Source: Gordonia jacobaea
Lineage (GTDB): Bacteria > Actinomycetota > Actinomycetes > Mycobacteriales > Mycobacteriaceae
DNA: 64,000 bases
NCBI RefSeq assembly: GCF_001186365.1
Contig: NZ_LDTZ01000020.1
Location: 62,001 to 126,000 of the forward strand
Direction of reading: 5' to 3'
The notes under the pieces: generated by a model
The model's input: only the letters and a program-made list of their open reading frames with translations
The model's database searches: none
What the model was told of the DNA's origin: nothing
Translations under genes and position numbers: made by a program
Shown: positions 36,208 to 44,832 of the stretch, one piece after another
How positions within the stretch are numbered: position 1 is the first letter of the stretch
Layout: every line of letters begins with the position of its first letter

Positions 36208-37194
36208 TTACTCCCCCTTCAATTGTGCAAGCACAGGCGCAAACGCATCCATCTGAGTGGGGAAGACGCCCACGTACGACATCGTCGTGCGTCGACGCAC
36301 CTCGCGGATCTGGTCGGCGATCTCCTCGAACGATCCGATCGCGATATAGGGCGACGTCAACACGTCGTCGACGGTGAACTCGGTGTCGTGGGCAATGTTA
36401 GGCGGGTACCCCTGCGCAAGCGCCTTGAGTGCCATTTCCGCAGTGGCCTCGCGGTCGTCGGTGATGACGATGACCGCGATGGTCCAGTTGAGCTCGATGT
36501 CGGCGAACCGGTCGCCCGCGACCTCGCGGATGCGGTCGACGCGCGCCGCCGTCCTCTCGATCGTCATGTCCGACAGCTTCATCTTGCCGTCGGGCGTGGT
36601 GCCCGGGGCGACGGAGATGATGTCGGCGTGCTTGGCGGCCAGGGCGAGCATCTTCGGTCCGCCGCCGCCGACTGCGATCGGCGGTCGCGGTCCCTGACGA
36701 GGCCGAGGACTGCCCTCGAGGCCGTGGATCTGATAGAACTCGCCGTCGAAGTCGACGGTCTCGCCGCGCATCAGCTTGTCCAGGATGGTCAGCGATTCGT
36801 CGAGCTTCCTGATGCGCACACCCGGCGACTCGAACTCGATCCCCGCCTTGTCGAACTCTTCCTTCATCCATCCCGCGCCGATGCCGAGCTCGAGTCGGCC
36901 CTTGCTCAGGACGTCGATCGTGTTGGCCTCCTTGGCCAGGATCGCCGGATGACGGAAGCCGTTGGCGAGCACGGAGGTTCCGAGACGGATGGTGCTCGTC
37001 GCCTGGCTGAGCGCTCCGAGGGCTGCGAGCGGTCCGACCTGGTTGCCCAGGTGGTCGGGTACCGCGAACGTGTCGTAGCCGTACTCTTCCGCGGTCTGCG
37101 CCAGCTTCACGAACTTGCGGGCTCCGCCCTCGTCCTTGTTGCCCTCGCCGCCGGCTCCGAACCGGAACTTGCGCAGTTCACCGGGGTCACTCAT
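36208..37194 (-). CDS. LLM-class F420-dependent oxidoreductase
   Basis: 328 residues from the ATG at 37194, preceded by a strong GAGGAGAAG ribosome site. Luciferase-like TIM-barrel motifs: YGYDTFAVPDHLG, ANTIDVLSKGRLELGIGAGW, PPIAVGGGGPKMLALAAKHADIIS. This pattern matches the mycobacterial F420-binding subgroup, so the likely cofactor is F420H2. Substrate is unknown. In M. tuberculosis nothing lies between fadD32 and the Culp6 gene, so this is an addition to the locus. Possible mycolate keto reduction is speculation. Confidence 0.85.
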   Translation of the reverse strand: MSDPGELRKFRFGAGGEGNKDEGGARKFVKLAQTAEEYGYDTFAVPDHLGNQVGPLAALGALSQATSTIRLGTSVLANGFRHPAILAKEANTIDVLSKGRLELGIGAGWMKEEFDKAGIEFESPGVRIRKLDESLTILDKLMRGETVDFDGEFYQIHGLEGSPRPRQGPRPPIAVGGGGPKMLALAAKHADIISVAPGTTPDGKMKLSDMTIERTAARVDRIREVAGDRFADIELNWTIAVIVITDDREATAEMALKALAQGYPPNIAHDTEFTVDDVLTSPYIAIGSFEEIADQIREVRRRTTMSYVGVFPTQMDAFAPVLAQLKGE

Positions 37195-37404
37195 CGTCGC
37201 CTGCTTCTCCTCACGCATCACTGCGGTTACCGGTCGCGTTGCCGGTTGGTCTGGTGGGCGTATATGCCCGACCGTCCAACGGTAATGCAGGTCGACGGCG
37301 CTGCCCAAACACGGCTCGACGGGACATACGACCTAGTCGAGCGCGGGCATGACTGCGAACGCGACGATCCGACGCCGCGTGACGGGCGCGACGTCGGATC
37401 TACG

Positions 37405-38415
37405 TCAGTTGTGTGCGGGACGCGGGGCGTCGGCGATCACTTTGTTCGACCAGCCGTACATCCACTGCGTGGCGCTGACGCCGTCGAGCTGCCAGTAGCG
37501 CTTGGTCGCGTACATGGCGTGAACGGGATTGTTGATCGCGCCCGCGAGCTGACCGACCGCAGCGACCGGATTGGCGACGGTCGGCGAATCGCAGATGAGA
37601 TCGCCTGGCGCACAGATAGATTGGACGCGGTCTCGGAGATCGCCGAACCCACCGCTTCGCGGTCCGGTCATCGTGATCCCCGGCACGAGCTTGCCTATCC
37701 CGCTGAGCGCGACCTCGGCACCTACACCGTCGGGTGCGGGGCCGATGTCGTTCTGCTGCCCCTTCTCGCGTCGGCCGTCGGCGATGAGCCCGACGCCGAG
37801 CACCAGGTCCTGATCCGACGCGGCGATCGGGCCGCGACCGTTGCCGATGTTGCTCGCGAGGTCGCCTCCGATGACCGCACCTTGCGAGAAGCCCATGATC
37901 ACGTAGCGCGTCAGCGGACACTTCTTGTTGGTGTCACGCAGTTTTGCCGCAGCGCGGTTGTAGCCCTGCTGTCGGGACACGTTGTAGTCGACCTGGCGGT
38001 CGTTGAGATTGGTCGGGTTACGGAATTGCGCGATGTAGGGAACGGTGTAGACCTCGGTGCGCGAGGTCGGGTACTCGTTCTGCAGCGCCGTGGACACCCG
38101 TCGCATCAGCGACGCCTTGTTGGCCGTCGGATTCATCGGGTCGTCGTCGGCCGACGATTCCCACGTACCCGGTATGACCAGCGTCAACACGTCCGGACAG
38201 TCGGCGGACTGCGCCTCCGGACGTCCGGGCGACGGTGGAGCGCTGGTCGACGGCCCCTCGCCGCCGGGAATACTCGGCGGTCCGGGTTTGAGCAGAGTGA
38301 TCACCAAGATCACGATCAACACGATCGCGATGACGGCGAGAAGGGCTAGGAGCAGTGCAATACGACCGAGTCGACGACCCTTACGTCGACCGGTGGCACC
38401 TCGCTTGGCCGTCAC
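37405..38415 (-). CDS. Culp6-like membrane-anchored cutinase/lipase (Rv3802c type)
   Basis: 336 residues, the same length as Rv3802c, an essential phospholipase/thioesterase of the mycolate envelope. A basic N-terminus and one membrane anchor (residues 18-43) precede a Pro-rich linker and the cutinase fold. Catalytic Ser177 lies in GFSQGA, Asp272 in CAPGDLIC and His299 in NPVHAMY. Paired cysteines are visible (ADCPDV with KKCPL; SICAPGDLIC). It begins with GTG directly against the TAG of the lipoprotein gene, so the two are co-translated. It lies between fadD32 and the mycolyltransferases, as in mycobacteria. Confidence 0.92.
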   Translation of the reverse strand: MTAKRGATGRRKGRRLGRIALLLALLAVIAIVLIVILVITLLKPGPPSIPGGEGPSTSAPPSPGRPEAQSADCPDVLTLVIPGTWESSADDDPMNPTANKASLMRRVSTALQNEYPTSRTEVYTVPYIAQFRNPTNLNDRQVDYNVSRQQGYNRAAAKLRDTNKKCPLTRYVIMGFSQGAVIGGDLASNIGNGRGPIAASDQDLVLGVGLIADGRREKGQQNDIGPAPDGVGAEVALSGIGKLVPGITMTGPRSGGFGDLRDRVQSICAPGDLICDSPTVANPVAAVGQLAGAINNPVHAMYATKRYWQLDGVSATQWMYGWSNKVIADAPRPAHN

Positions 38416-38967
38416 CTAGCAGTAATTGTCACGTGCGGCTTTGATGACCTTGTCCGCCTTCGAGTTCGCCTCTGCGACGTTCTTCGAACTCGGGCCGATC
38501 ATCGCGGTCACGAAAGCCTTCACGGTCGTCGGATCGGCTCCCTTGGACTGCTGCGCACAGACGTACTCGGCGCTGTTGAGCGCGACGGAGTTGTCGGAGT
38601 CGCCTGCGAAGCTGATGTTCTGGTCCTTGAGCGCCTGCAGGTACTTCTTGCCCTTGTTGCTCACCGGCTCGCCGCCGGGGCCGGGAAAGTTCTCCGGCAC
38701 CTTGGTGCCGCTGTTCGGTGCGGTCGCGGGCAGCGTCGTCGAACCCGACACCTTGGTGCCGTCCGACGCGGCTTTCGACGACTCGATCTCTGATTCCGAC
38801 GACTTCGCGGCCGACGACGACGGAGACGAGTACATCGACGTCGTCGTGACGGGGTCACTCGTGATCGGAGCACTTGCTGTCGAGTCGTCCGAGCACGCGG
38901 TCAATCCGCCTGCCAGAGCGAGTCCCGCCACCATCACACCCAACCCGAAGAACTTCCTCATCATCAC
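38416..38967 (-). CDS. DUF732 lipoprotein
   Basis: 183 residues. The signal peptide ends in a lipobox GGLTAC with the lipidated Cys25, so the protein is anchored outside the membrane. A Ser/Thr/Glu-rich spacer (residues 26-95) leads to a DUF732 domain: KYLQALKDQNISFAGDSDN, YVCAQQSKG, and a C-terminal Cys likely paired with it (RDNYC). Function is unknown. It abuts the Culp6-like gene without a gap, which suggests a shared envelope role. M. tuberculosis has no such gene at this place. Confidence 0.85.
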   Translation of the reverse strand: MMMRKFFGLGVMVAGLALAGGLTACSDDSTASAPITSDPVTTTSMYSSPSSSAAKSSESEIESSKAASDGTKVSGSTTLPATAPNSGTKVPENFPGPGGEPVSNKGKKYLQALKDQNISFAGDSDNSVALNSAEYVCAQQSKGADPTTVKAFVTAMIGPSSKNVAEANSKADKVIKAARDNYC

Positions 38968-39163
38968 TTCCTCATCACAACCCGACCGGTCGTTGTCGGC
39001 ACCGTGCCAGGCTACTCCGAACGCAAGACGTCACAGACCACCACAACGACGTCACCTGCGAAAACGCCGCGATTCCTCAGCGAGATCTCAGCGCACCCAC
39101 ACCCGGCGCCGAGGCTGTGCCGATCAATCGAACACACTCGGCACCGGGTGAGGCTGCGCGCGG

Positions 39164-40645
39164 TCATTTACCGATGACCGTCCCGCCATTGGCGGTCCAG
39201 GAAATCTTGCCGCGCTCGAACGTGTTGAAGCGTCCCTTGCCGTCCCTGGTTGGCAGTTCGTCGCTGGTCGGCAGACCCAGTTTGCCGCCGGGACCGCCGA
39301 TCGAGGCGTATGCCCCACCGATCGCGCCCGCGACCTCCTTGGGCCCCTTGGGACCCGTGATCACGCGACCCTTGTAGAAGTCCTGTGCGCGTCCACCCGG
39401 TACCGCGTACTCGGGGGTGAGGCAGCCGCCCAGTTTGTTGGCGTCTGCGACCTTCTTGAACGCCGCCGACGCACGGCACGCGACCTTGTCGCCGCCGAGT
39501 CCGAGCGCCGCCGCAGCCTGCGGCCACGCCTGCGCCATCTCGAACTCCCAGTAGGCCCAGGTGTGGGTTCCGGACGGTCGGTACACCGCCTGCCCCGGGA
39601 TGCCGAGCTGGTTGAGCTTGATCGCGAACTGTTGCGACGTGACGCGGCTGAGCAGTTCCAGACCGACGCCCGAGTAGTTCGTGGCGAGCAGCGGGATATC
39701 CGACGGCTTGTCGTGTGGTCCGACGAGTCCGTTGCCCGACGAGACGTAGAGGCTCGTTCCGCGAAGCTTGTCGGCGATCAGGAACGGGTCGTGCTCCTTC
39801 CATGCCGGATCGCTCGGCGGTCCGAACATGTTCATCGAGTTGTAGCCACCGCCATCGCGCTGAGCGAACTGGATTGCCTGCGGCATACCCGTCGACGTCA
39901 ACTGCAGAATGCCCGAGAACGACGCCGCGAACTTGTAGAAGCCCGGATTGCGCGCGGCCAGCATCATCGCGCCGGTGCCACCCATGGAGAGGCCCTCGAT
40001 GCCGCGGACGTCCGTCGAACGCCAGTCGCCTTCGATGATCGGGGGCAGCTCGTGGATGAGGAATGTCTCCCACTTGTAGGTCTTGCCGCGGTCGGGCTGC
40101 TTCCAGTCGGTGTAGAAGCTCGACTCACCGCCGATGGGGAGAACGACGTTGACGTTCTTGTCCTTGTAGAAGTCGACGATGTTGGTGTTCAGGACCCACC
40201 CACTCTGGTCGTCCTGCGCACGCAGGCCGTCGAGCATCGTCAGTTGCGGGAACTTGGCGTCCGGGCGCGCCCACCAGTCACGCGCCAGCAGGATCTGCAC
40301 CTGGATGTCGGTGTTCATCGCGGGCGAGTGCACCCACAGCGCGACGCGGCGGTCGGTGTACCAGAACACTTTCGTGACGCGTGCGGGCTGAGCGGGCGCC
40401 GCTGCAGGCTGCGCGGGTGCTGCCGCGGGCGGCGCAGGCTGAGCGGGCGCCGGCGCTGCGGGTTGGGCTGGCGCTGCGGGTTGAGCCGGCGCTGCCGGGT
40501 TGGCAGGGGGCGCGGCGGGCGGATCAGCAGGCGCCGACGCCTGGCCCGCCATCGTCACACCGACTGCCACGGCGATCGTCGCCGACACCGTGGCTGCGAA
40601 ACGCGTGATCCGACGTCCTCGTCGCCACCCCTGCTCGTTCGTCAC
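39164..40645 (-). CDS. Mycolyltransferase (antigen 85 family) with C-terminal LGFP repeat
   Basis: Secreted esterase-fold enzyme that moves mycolates between trehalose esters and arabinogalactan. 493 residues from the GTG at 40645 with a GGGGGATCG-type ribosome site. Signal peptide residues 1-38 (ends AGQASA). Ala/Pro-rich linker 39-88. Catalytic domain about 89-390 with Ser220 in GLSMGG, Glu330 in VGLELLSR and His361 in GTHTWAYW. A single LGFP-type unit lies at about 435-490 (GAIGGAYASIGGPGGKLGLPT, FERGKISW). LGFP repeats occur in corynebacterial mycolyltransferases and are thought to hold proteins in the cell wall. It occupies the fbpD (Rv3803c) position. Confidence 0.93.
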   Translation of the reverse strand: MTNEQGWRRGRRITRFAATVSATIAVAVGVTMAGQASAPADPPAAPPANPAAPAQPAAPAQPAAPAPAQPAPPAAAPAQPAAAPAQPARVTKVFWYTDRRVALWVHSPAMNTDIQVQILLARDWWARPDAKFPQLTMLDGLRAQDDQSGWVLNTNIVDFYKDKNVNVVLPIGGESSFYTDWKQPDRGKTYKWETFLIHELPPIIEGDWRSTDVRGIEGLSMGGTGAMMLAARNPGFYKFAASFSGILQLTSTGMPQAIQFAQRDGGGYNSMNMFGPPSDPAWKEHDPFLIADKLRGTSLYVSSGNGLVGPHDKPSDIPLLATNYSGVGLELLSRVTSQQFAIKLNQLGIPGQAVYRPSGTHTWAYWEFEMAQAWPQAAAALGLGGDKVACRASAAFKKVADANKLGGCLTPEYAVPGGRAQDFYKGRVITGPKGPKEVAGAIGGAYASIGGPGGKLGLPTSDELPTRDGKGRFNTFERGKISWTANGGTVIGK

Positions 40646-40991
40646 CCGATCCCCCTTCGCGCGATCAGCGCGTACCGCTCGACGCATTCGATTCCCACTC
40701 CTTCGCACCGGTGGGGCGGAACTCCGCTGTGTACGCGTCTACGCACACCTCAGAAATCACACACATCCCACTAGCCACATTTTGCCTCAGGTGTTTCTTA
40801 CCCTGTCCCGACGATGAATCCACGCGCGACGCGCTGAGGCGGATGAGATTTCTGTGACTTGTGATGCAGATGGGGTCAGTCGACGTGGCGCTATCGAGGT
40901 CGGCCACAAATTCGAGGTCGGCCACAAACGACGCGACCCCGACCGGGAGTCCCGGTCGGGGTCGCGTACGAGTAGAGCGTTACTGATCAGA
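40646..40991. other. Gap between the mycolyltransferase genes
   Basis: 346 bases without a gene. It holds the ribosome site and probable promoter of the LGFP mycolyltransferase (AT-richer part near 40740-40800), a 17-bp direct repeat TCGAGGTCGGCCACAAA at 40894-40910 and 40912-40928, and the strong hairpin at 40931-40967. The two mycolyltransferase genes are therefore probably separate transcription units. Confidence 0.6.
40931..40967 (-). terminator. Terminator hairpin of the downstream-facing mycolyltransferase gene
   Basis: Perfect arms ACGCGACCCCGACCGGGA and TCCCGGTCGGGGTCGCGT flank a single base, giving an 18-bp stem, 24 bases after the stop at 40992. It is the most stable hairpin I see in the window. 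On the minus strand it is followed by a TCGTTTGTG stretch rather than a T-run. Confidence 0.75.
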
Positions 40992-42035
40992 TCAGCGGAA
41001 GAAGCCTCGCTGGTAGGCGCTCCACACCATGTCCTGCCAGTAGCCCCACGCGTGGGTGCCATTGGCGTCGTAGGTCATCAGGTTGATGCCCTGCGTGAAG
41101 GCTGCGACCTCGAATGCCTTGCGCTGTGCCAGCGCCAGCACCTCGAGCGTCGAACCCTTGAACAGGTCGTCGAAGACGTTCGGCAGCGCGTTGTAGCGGC
41201 CGAAGAGTCCGTTGCCCGATCCGGTGAAGACCTTGAGGTGATGCATGCGGTTGATCAGCATGAACGGGTCGTTGTCGTACCAACGCTGATCCCACGGGGG
41301 ACCCCACATGGCGTCGACGTTCCACGGCTTGGGATCGACGTCGAGCATGGCCAGTCGAAGCATGGTGTGCATGCCCGGCGCGCTCAGGAAGTCGTAGCCC
41401 GAGAGCGAGCCTGCCGCGTAGTAGAGATCGGGGCGCTTGGCAGCGAGAACCAGAGCCGCGTTACCACCGGACGAGATGCCCATGATGGCGTACTTGCCGC
41501 CCTTGCCCTTGAAGCCCTTCTGGCGCAGAGCCGGCGCGAGGCGGTTCTGGATCACGCACTCCCACATGTAACGACGCTGCTGGCCGTTGAAGTTACTCGG
41601 CGCGTTCCAGTTGGTGTAGAAGCTGGCAGGTCCGCCGATCGGCTCGACGACGTTGACGCCGCGGTTGACCAGCTCCTGGACGTTGGTGTTGATTTCCCAG
41701 CCCGAGAAGTCGTACTGGGCGCGCATCCCGTCGAGAAGGATCACGGTGCGGGTGTTGCCCGGCTTGAACCAGGAGCGCACCTTGACCTTGCCGGGAGCCA
41801 TCGACTTGTTGCCGAAGGCACCGTTGGTCGGCATGCCGCAGGCGTCGATCCACCACTCGCTCTTGCCTGCGGGGGTTCCGTTGACACGTGCATCTGCGGT
41901 ACCTGCGCCCGTGATGACCGACGCGAGACCCGCGATCGTCATCAGCGCGACTGTCACCGCAACCAACCGGCTACGCATCCGGAATCCACCGCGTTTCCCG
42001 GGCGTCATCGCTCCCGACCTCACCGCTACTCCCAT
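40992..42035 (-). CDS. Mycolyltransferase (antigen 85 A/B/C type)
   Basis: 347 residues from the ATG at 42035, with AGAGGAG about 9 bases before. The signal peptide runs to about residue 49 (GAGTADA). Catalytic Ser188 lies in GISSGG, Glu298 in STLEVLA and His328 in GTHAWGYW. LDGMRAQYDFSGWEINT and ASFYTNWNAP are the substrate-loop motifs of trehalose mycolyltransferases. It has no LGFP tail. It sits in the fbpA (Rv3804c) position. The enzyme makes trehalose dimycolate or loads arabinogalactan; specificity is not readable from sequence. Confidence 0.93.
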   Translation of the reverse strand: MGVAVRSGAMTPGKRGGFRMRSRLVAVTVALMTIAGLASVITGAGTADARVNGTPAGKSEWWIDACGMPTNGAFGNKSMAPGKVKVRSWFKPGNTRTVILLDGMRAQYDFSGWEINTNVQELVNRGVNVVEPIGGPASFYTNWNAPSNFNGQQRRYMWECVIQNRLAPALRQKGFKGKGGKYAIMGISSGGNAALVLAAKRPDLYYAAGSLSGYDFLSAPGMHTMLRLAMLDVDPKPWNVDAMWGPPWDQRWYDNDPFMLINRMHHLKVFTGSGNGLFGRYNALPNVFDDLFKGSTLEVLALAQRKAFEVAAFTQGINLMTYDANGTHAWGYWQDMVWSAYQRGFFR

Positions 42036-42480
42036 CGACCAAACTCTCCTCTGTTACCAGTCCCCATGCGCCCCACAGGACACACCAGGCACCAGATCGT
42101 TACGTGCGCGATATCAACCCGACCGGCTTGGCTACCCCTGGACTACGTTCCCACCCGTCACATGCGGCCTCCGCACGACCTGTGCGAGACACACTCTGCG
42201 AGTGCAATACACACCGAATCCGGTGCAATGCACAACGACTCGGGAGCCTATTGCATAGTCCAACACACTGACAATCAGTGTGACCGTCGCCACATGGACC
42301 GTCTTACGACGTCGACGTGGTGCCGATCGACCAATACCGCTCGGTCTTATCTCTCATCGCTTTATCAGGCTCCGACGTTACCTATCCGATACATAACAGG
42401 ACAAATCTGTCATGCACTTAGCCACCCTTAAGGTGTCTGACCTGCACAGATCGTTGGGTGATTTGTCCAGATTGTGACGC
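42036..42480. other. Long leader region between aftB and mycolyltransferase
   Basis: 445 bases with no gene. It is AT-richer than its surroundings between about 42330 and 42430 and probably holds the mycolyltransferase promoter, with a long untranslated leader; I cannot fix the -10. It contains the hairpin at 42264-42282 and a loose pair of GTGCAAT-CAC units at 42200-42235. A regulatory RNA leader is possible but not shown. Confidence 0.4.
42264..42282. promoter_or_regulatory. Small hairpin/palindrome CACACTGA-CAA-TCAGTGTG
   Basis: Perfect 8-bp arms around CAA, about 230 bases upstream of the mycolyltransferase start. It may be an operator or an RNA stem in the leader. It is too far from the aftB stop (about 200 bases) to be its usual terminator. 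Confidence 0.4.
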
Positions 42481-44832
42481 TCATCTCGGGTGCATGCGGG
42501 GCGGAACGGGCAGTCCGCAGCGCTGGAGTTCGTACTCCGGGTTGCGCTGAATGCGGTAGTCGGAGAAGCCGAACGACTGCGGCAAATTCTTCTTGAAACG
42601 CTCGAAGGACCACGTGTCCTTATACGACTCGATCCGATCGACGGTCTGCGAACACGTCAGCGCTTCCTTCGCCTGCGCAACCATGTCCTCGTCGAGGAAG
42701 CCCGGCAGCACCGGCCATTTGGGATAGGCGCCGGACTCCGCGATGACCCACTCGGCGGGCAGGTTCTTGTCGTGCCCGATGCGACCGTCCTCGAGGCGTT
42801 CGGTGTGTGCGGCGATCGGGTACGCGAGTCCCATCTGATCGATCACGCGGACGTCGAGCGGAGCGTTCATGCTCGTCATCCCGAGATTGAGGAAGTAGAC
42901 GGTCGCCTTGCGCTCTGACTGCGGGGTGTTGTCCGGCAGCTTGGCCACGTACCACTCGTCGTAGTTGTTCGACGGCAGGATCACTCCACCCTGCGTCCGG
43001 TACTCGTCGATCCGCTCGACCATGGCACGCATGCGTGGGTAGTCGAGGTAGTCGGCTGCGGTGACCGGGTTTTCGTTGCCCATGTTGGTGACGTAGAACC
43101 GACGCTCGTCGACGATGCCGCTGCGTCCGATGTCGATGCCGGCGTTGGGCAGCACCTTCTCATGGCAGACGATCGCCCAGACGAGCGTCGTGATCCACAG
43201 CGCAGCCATCACGGTCGCACCGCCGAGTTGCACCATCACGCGTCGGCGCCGACCCCGGTCCTTCACCGCGTCGACGCCGCGTCCGAAGGCCGCGCGGACA
43301 TCGGCAACAGCGGGCAGCGAGAGCGGTATGACCATGACCGGGAGCAGGATCGTGAACATCGGCGTCAGCAACACACGGCCGTGCATGAAGTCGCCACCCT
43401 GGCGCAGCCAGTAGACGCCGACCACGAATCCCGCGACCACGATGGCCACCGTGACGGTCGTCGGAGTCTGCAGATTGCGCGACCATCGTGACAGTCGCTC
43501 GCGGACCGTCGGGCGTTCTGTGTCCTTCGACGTGTCCTTTGACGACGCCGCGGCGCTCGAGTCGTCTCGTGTGGCCGTGCGGTTCATCCGGATGCCCACG
43601 ACGATCAGGACTCCCGCAACGATCGCGAGGACGACCGGAAGGACAAGCGTGTACGGCCCGAAGAGGTTGCCGAGATAGACGAAACCCTGATGCCACTTGG
43701 ACCCGCTCGCATCCTTCGCGACGGCAGGGTTGGGAATGAGCAGTGCGTAGTAGCCCATCCGGAAGATCTGATAGCCAACCGGCAACACCGCGGCACACAG
43801 CACAACGCCGACACGCATCTTCCACGTCAGCGGCGCCAGGAAGACCAACAGCAAGGCGATTCCGCCGACCACGGCGAGTTCTGGCCGGATCAGCGGCGCG
43901 AGACCCGCCCAGAACGCGAGGAACAGCGTCGCCGCTGCTCCTCGGTATCCCGCGTTTCTCTGCGCGCCCTCCGGAGCGGCACCACCGGACCGTCTTCGGG
44001 ACCAGGCGATCAGCAGACACCAGAGCACCGCGACCCAGAAGATGCACAGCCCGTTTTCCAGGCCGCTCGTGGCAAAGTCACGCGCGGGTGGGATCGCGAT
44101 ATAGATGATCGCTCCCAGCGGCAGCAGCAGCGTGATCCCGGTTGCAGCGGGACCGGTGATGCGCGGTCCGAGCAGTCGCGCCGTGCCGTACATCGCGATC
44201 GGGATCGCAGATACCGAGAGCACCAGTGCGACCCACAGGGCGACGTACTCGAGCTGACCGTCGGTCACCCATGCCCAGAACCACAGCAGGTAGGTCCACG
44301 CCGTCGACGTGTTCGCCTCGACTCGCTCGCCCGCATTGAACACCGGTCCGTTGCCTGCGAAGAGGTTTCGCAGCGTGCGCAGCACGATCAGACCGTCGTC
44401 GGCGATCCAGCGACGCTGCCACGCACCGATCGCGAAGAAGGTTGCGACCCCGATGGCCCCGATCAGGAAACTGACCGTCGCCGTCCACTCACGCGGCCCC
44501 CACGACGACAGAAATCGCCGACGCCCCGCTCCCGGCGGGGGGCCGGCGGCCGCACCGTCGACGGCCTTGTCACTCTCGTCGTCGACCTTGTCGTCAGTGC
44601 GGACGTCATCGGGGCCGACGTCATCAGAGCCGACATCAGCTCCGGTGTCCTCGCCGACGGGACCGGTTTCCGGATCGGCGGCACCAGACCGCTCACCGAT
44701 GACGGGGATCACCATCGTGACGTCGGTGCCCACGGCTCGGTCGGCGTCGTCATAGGAGTCCGCGGTGCCGGGGATCTCTCGAAGTCTGTGTCGCCCCGCG
44801 CGAGCGGGCTCGTCACGAACGTCAGACGACAT
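42481..44832 (-). CDS. aftB: Terminal arabinofuranosyltransferase AftB
   Basis: GT-C membrane enzyme (family GT89) that adds the terminal beta-1,2-linked arabinose to arabinan, the sites where mycolates attach. 783 residues from the ATG at 44832, which overlaps the ubiA end by 11 bases. The catalytic Asp pair is in WIADDGLIVLRTLRN; ANTSTAWTYLLWFWAW and QGGDFMHGRVLLTPMF are family motifs. About ten membrane helices are followed by a periplasmic C-terminal domain. It is longer than mycobacterial AftB (about 630): an acidic disordered N-terminal tail of about 105 residues (EDTGADVGSDDVGPDD) and a Ser/Asp-rich cytoplasmic loop account for it. Confidence 0.93.
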   Translation of the reverse strand: MSSDVRDEPARAGRHRLREIPGTADSYDDADRAVGTDVTMVIPVIGERSGAADPETGPVGEDTGADVGSDDVGPDDVRTDDKVDDESDKAVDGAAAGPPPGAGRRRFLSSWGPREWTATVSFLIGAIGVATFFAIGAWQRRWIADDGLIVLRTLRNLFAGNGPVFNAGERVEANTSTAWTYLLWFWAWVTDGQLEYVALWVALVLSVSAIPIAMYGTARLLGPRITGPAATGITLLLPLGAIIYIAIPPARDFATSGLENGLCIFWVAVLWCLLIAWSRRRSGGAAPEGAQRNAGYRGAAATLFLAFWAGLAPLIRPELAVVGGIALLLVFLAPLTWKMRVGVVLCAAVLPVGYQIFRMGYYALLIPNPAVAKDASGSKWHQGFVYLGNLFGPYTLVLPVVLAIVAGVLIVVGIRMNRTATRDDSSAAASSKDTSKDTERPTVRERLSRWSRNLQTPTTVTVAIVVAGFVVGVYWLRQGGDFMHGRVLLTPMFTILLPVMVIPLSLPAVADVRAAFGRGVDAVKDRGRRRRVMVQLGGATVMAALWITTLVWAIVCHEKVLPNAGIDIGRSGIVDERRFYVTNMGNENPVTAADYLDYPRMRAMVERIDEYRTQGGVILPSNNYDEWYVAKLPDNTPQSERKATVYFLNLGMTSMNAPLDVRVIDQMGLAYPIAAHTERLEDGRIGHDKNLPAEWVIAESGAYPKWPVLPGFLDEDMVAQAKEALTCSQTVDRIESYKDTWSFERFKKNLPQSFGFSDYRIQRNPEYELQRCGLPVPPRMHPR

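Noticed and set aside
36097-38349. A 750-residue plus-strand frame
   Set aside because: Antisense to the F420-type oxidoreductase and Culp6-like genes, both with full catalytic motifs.
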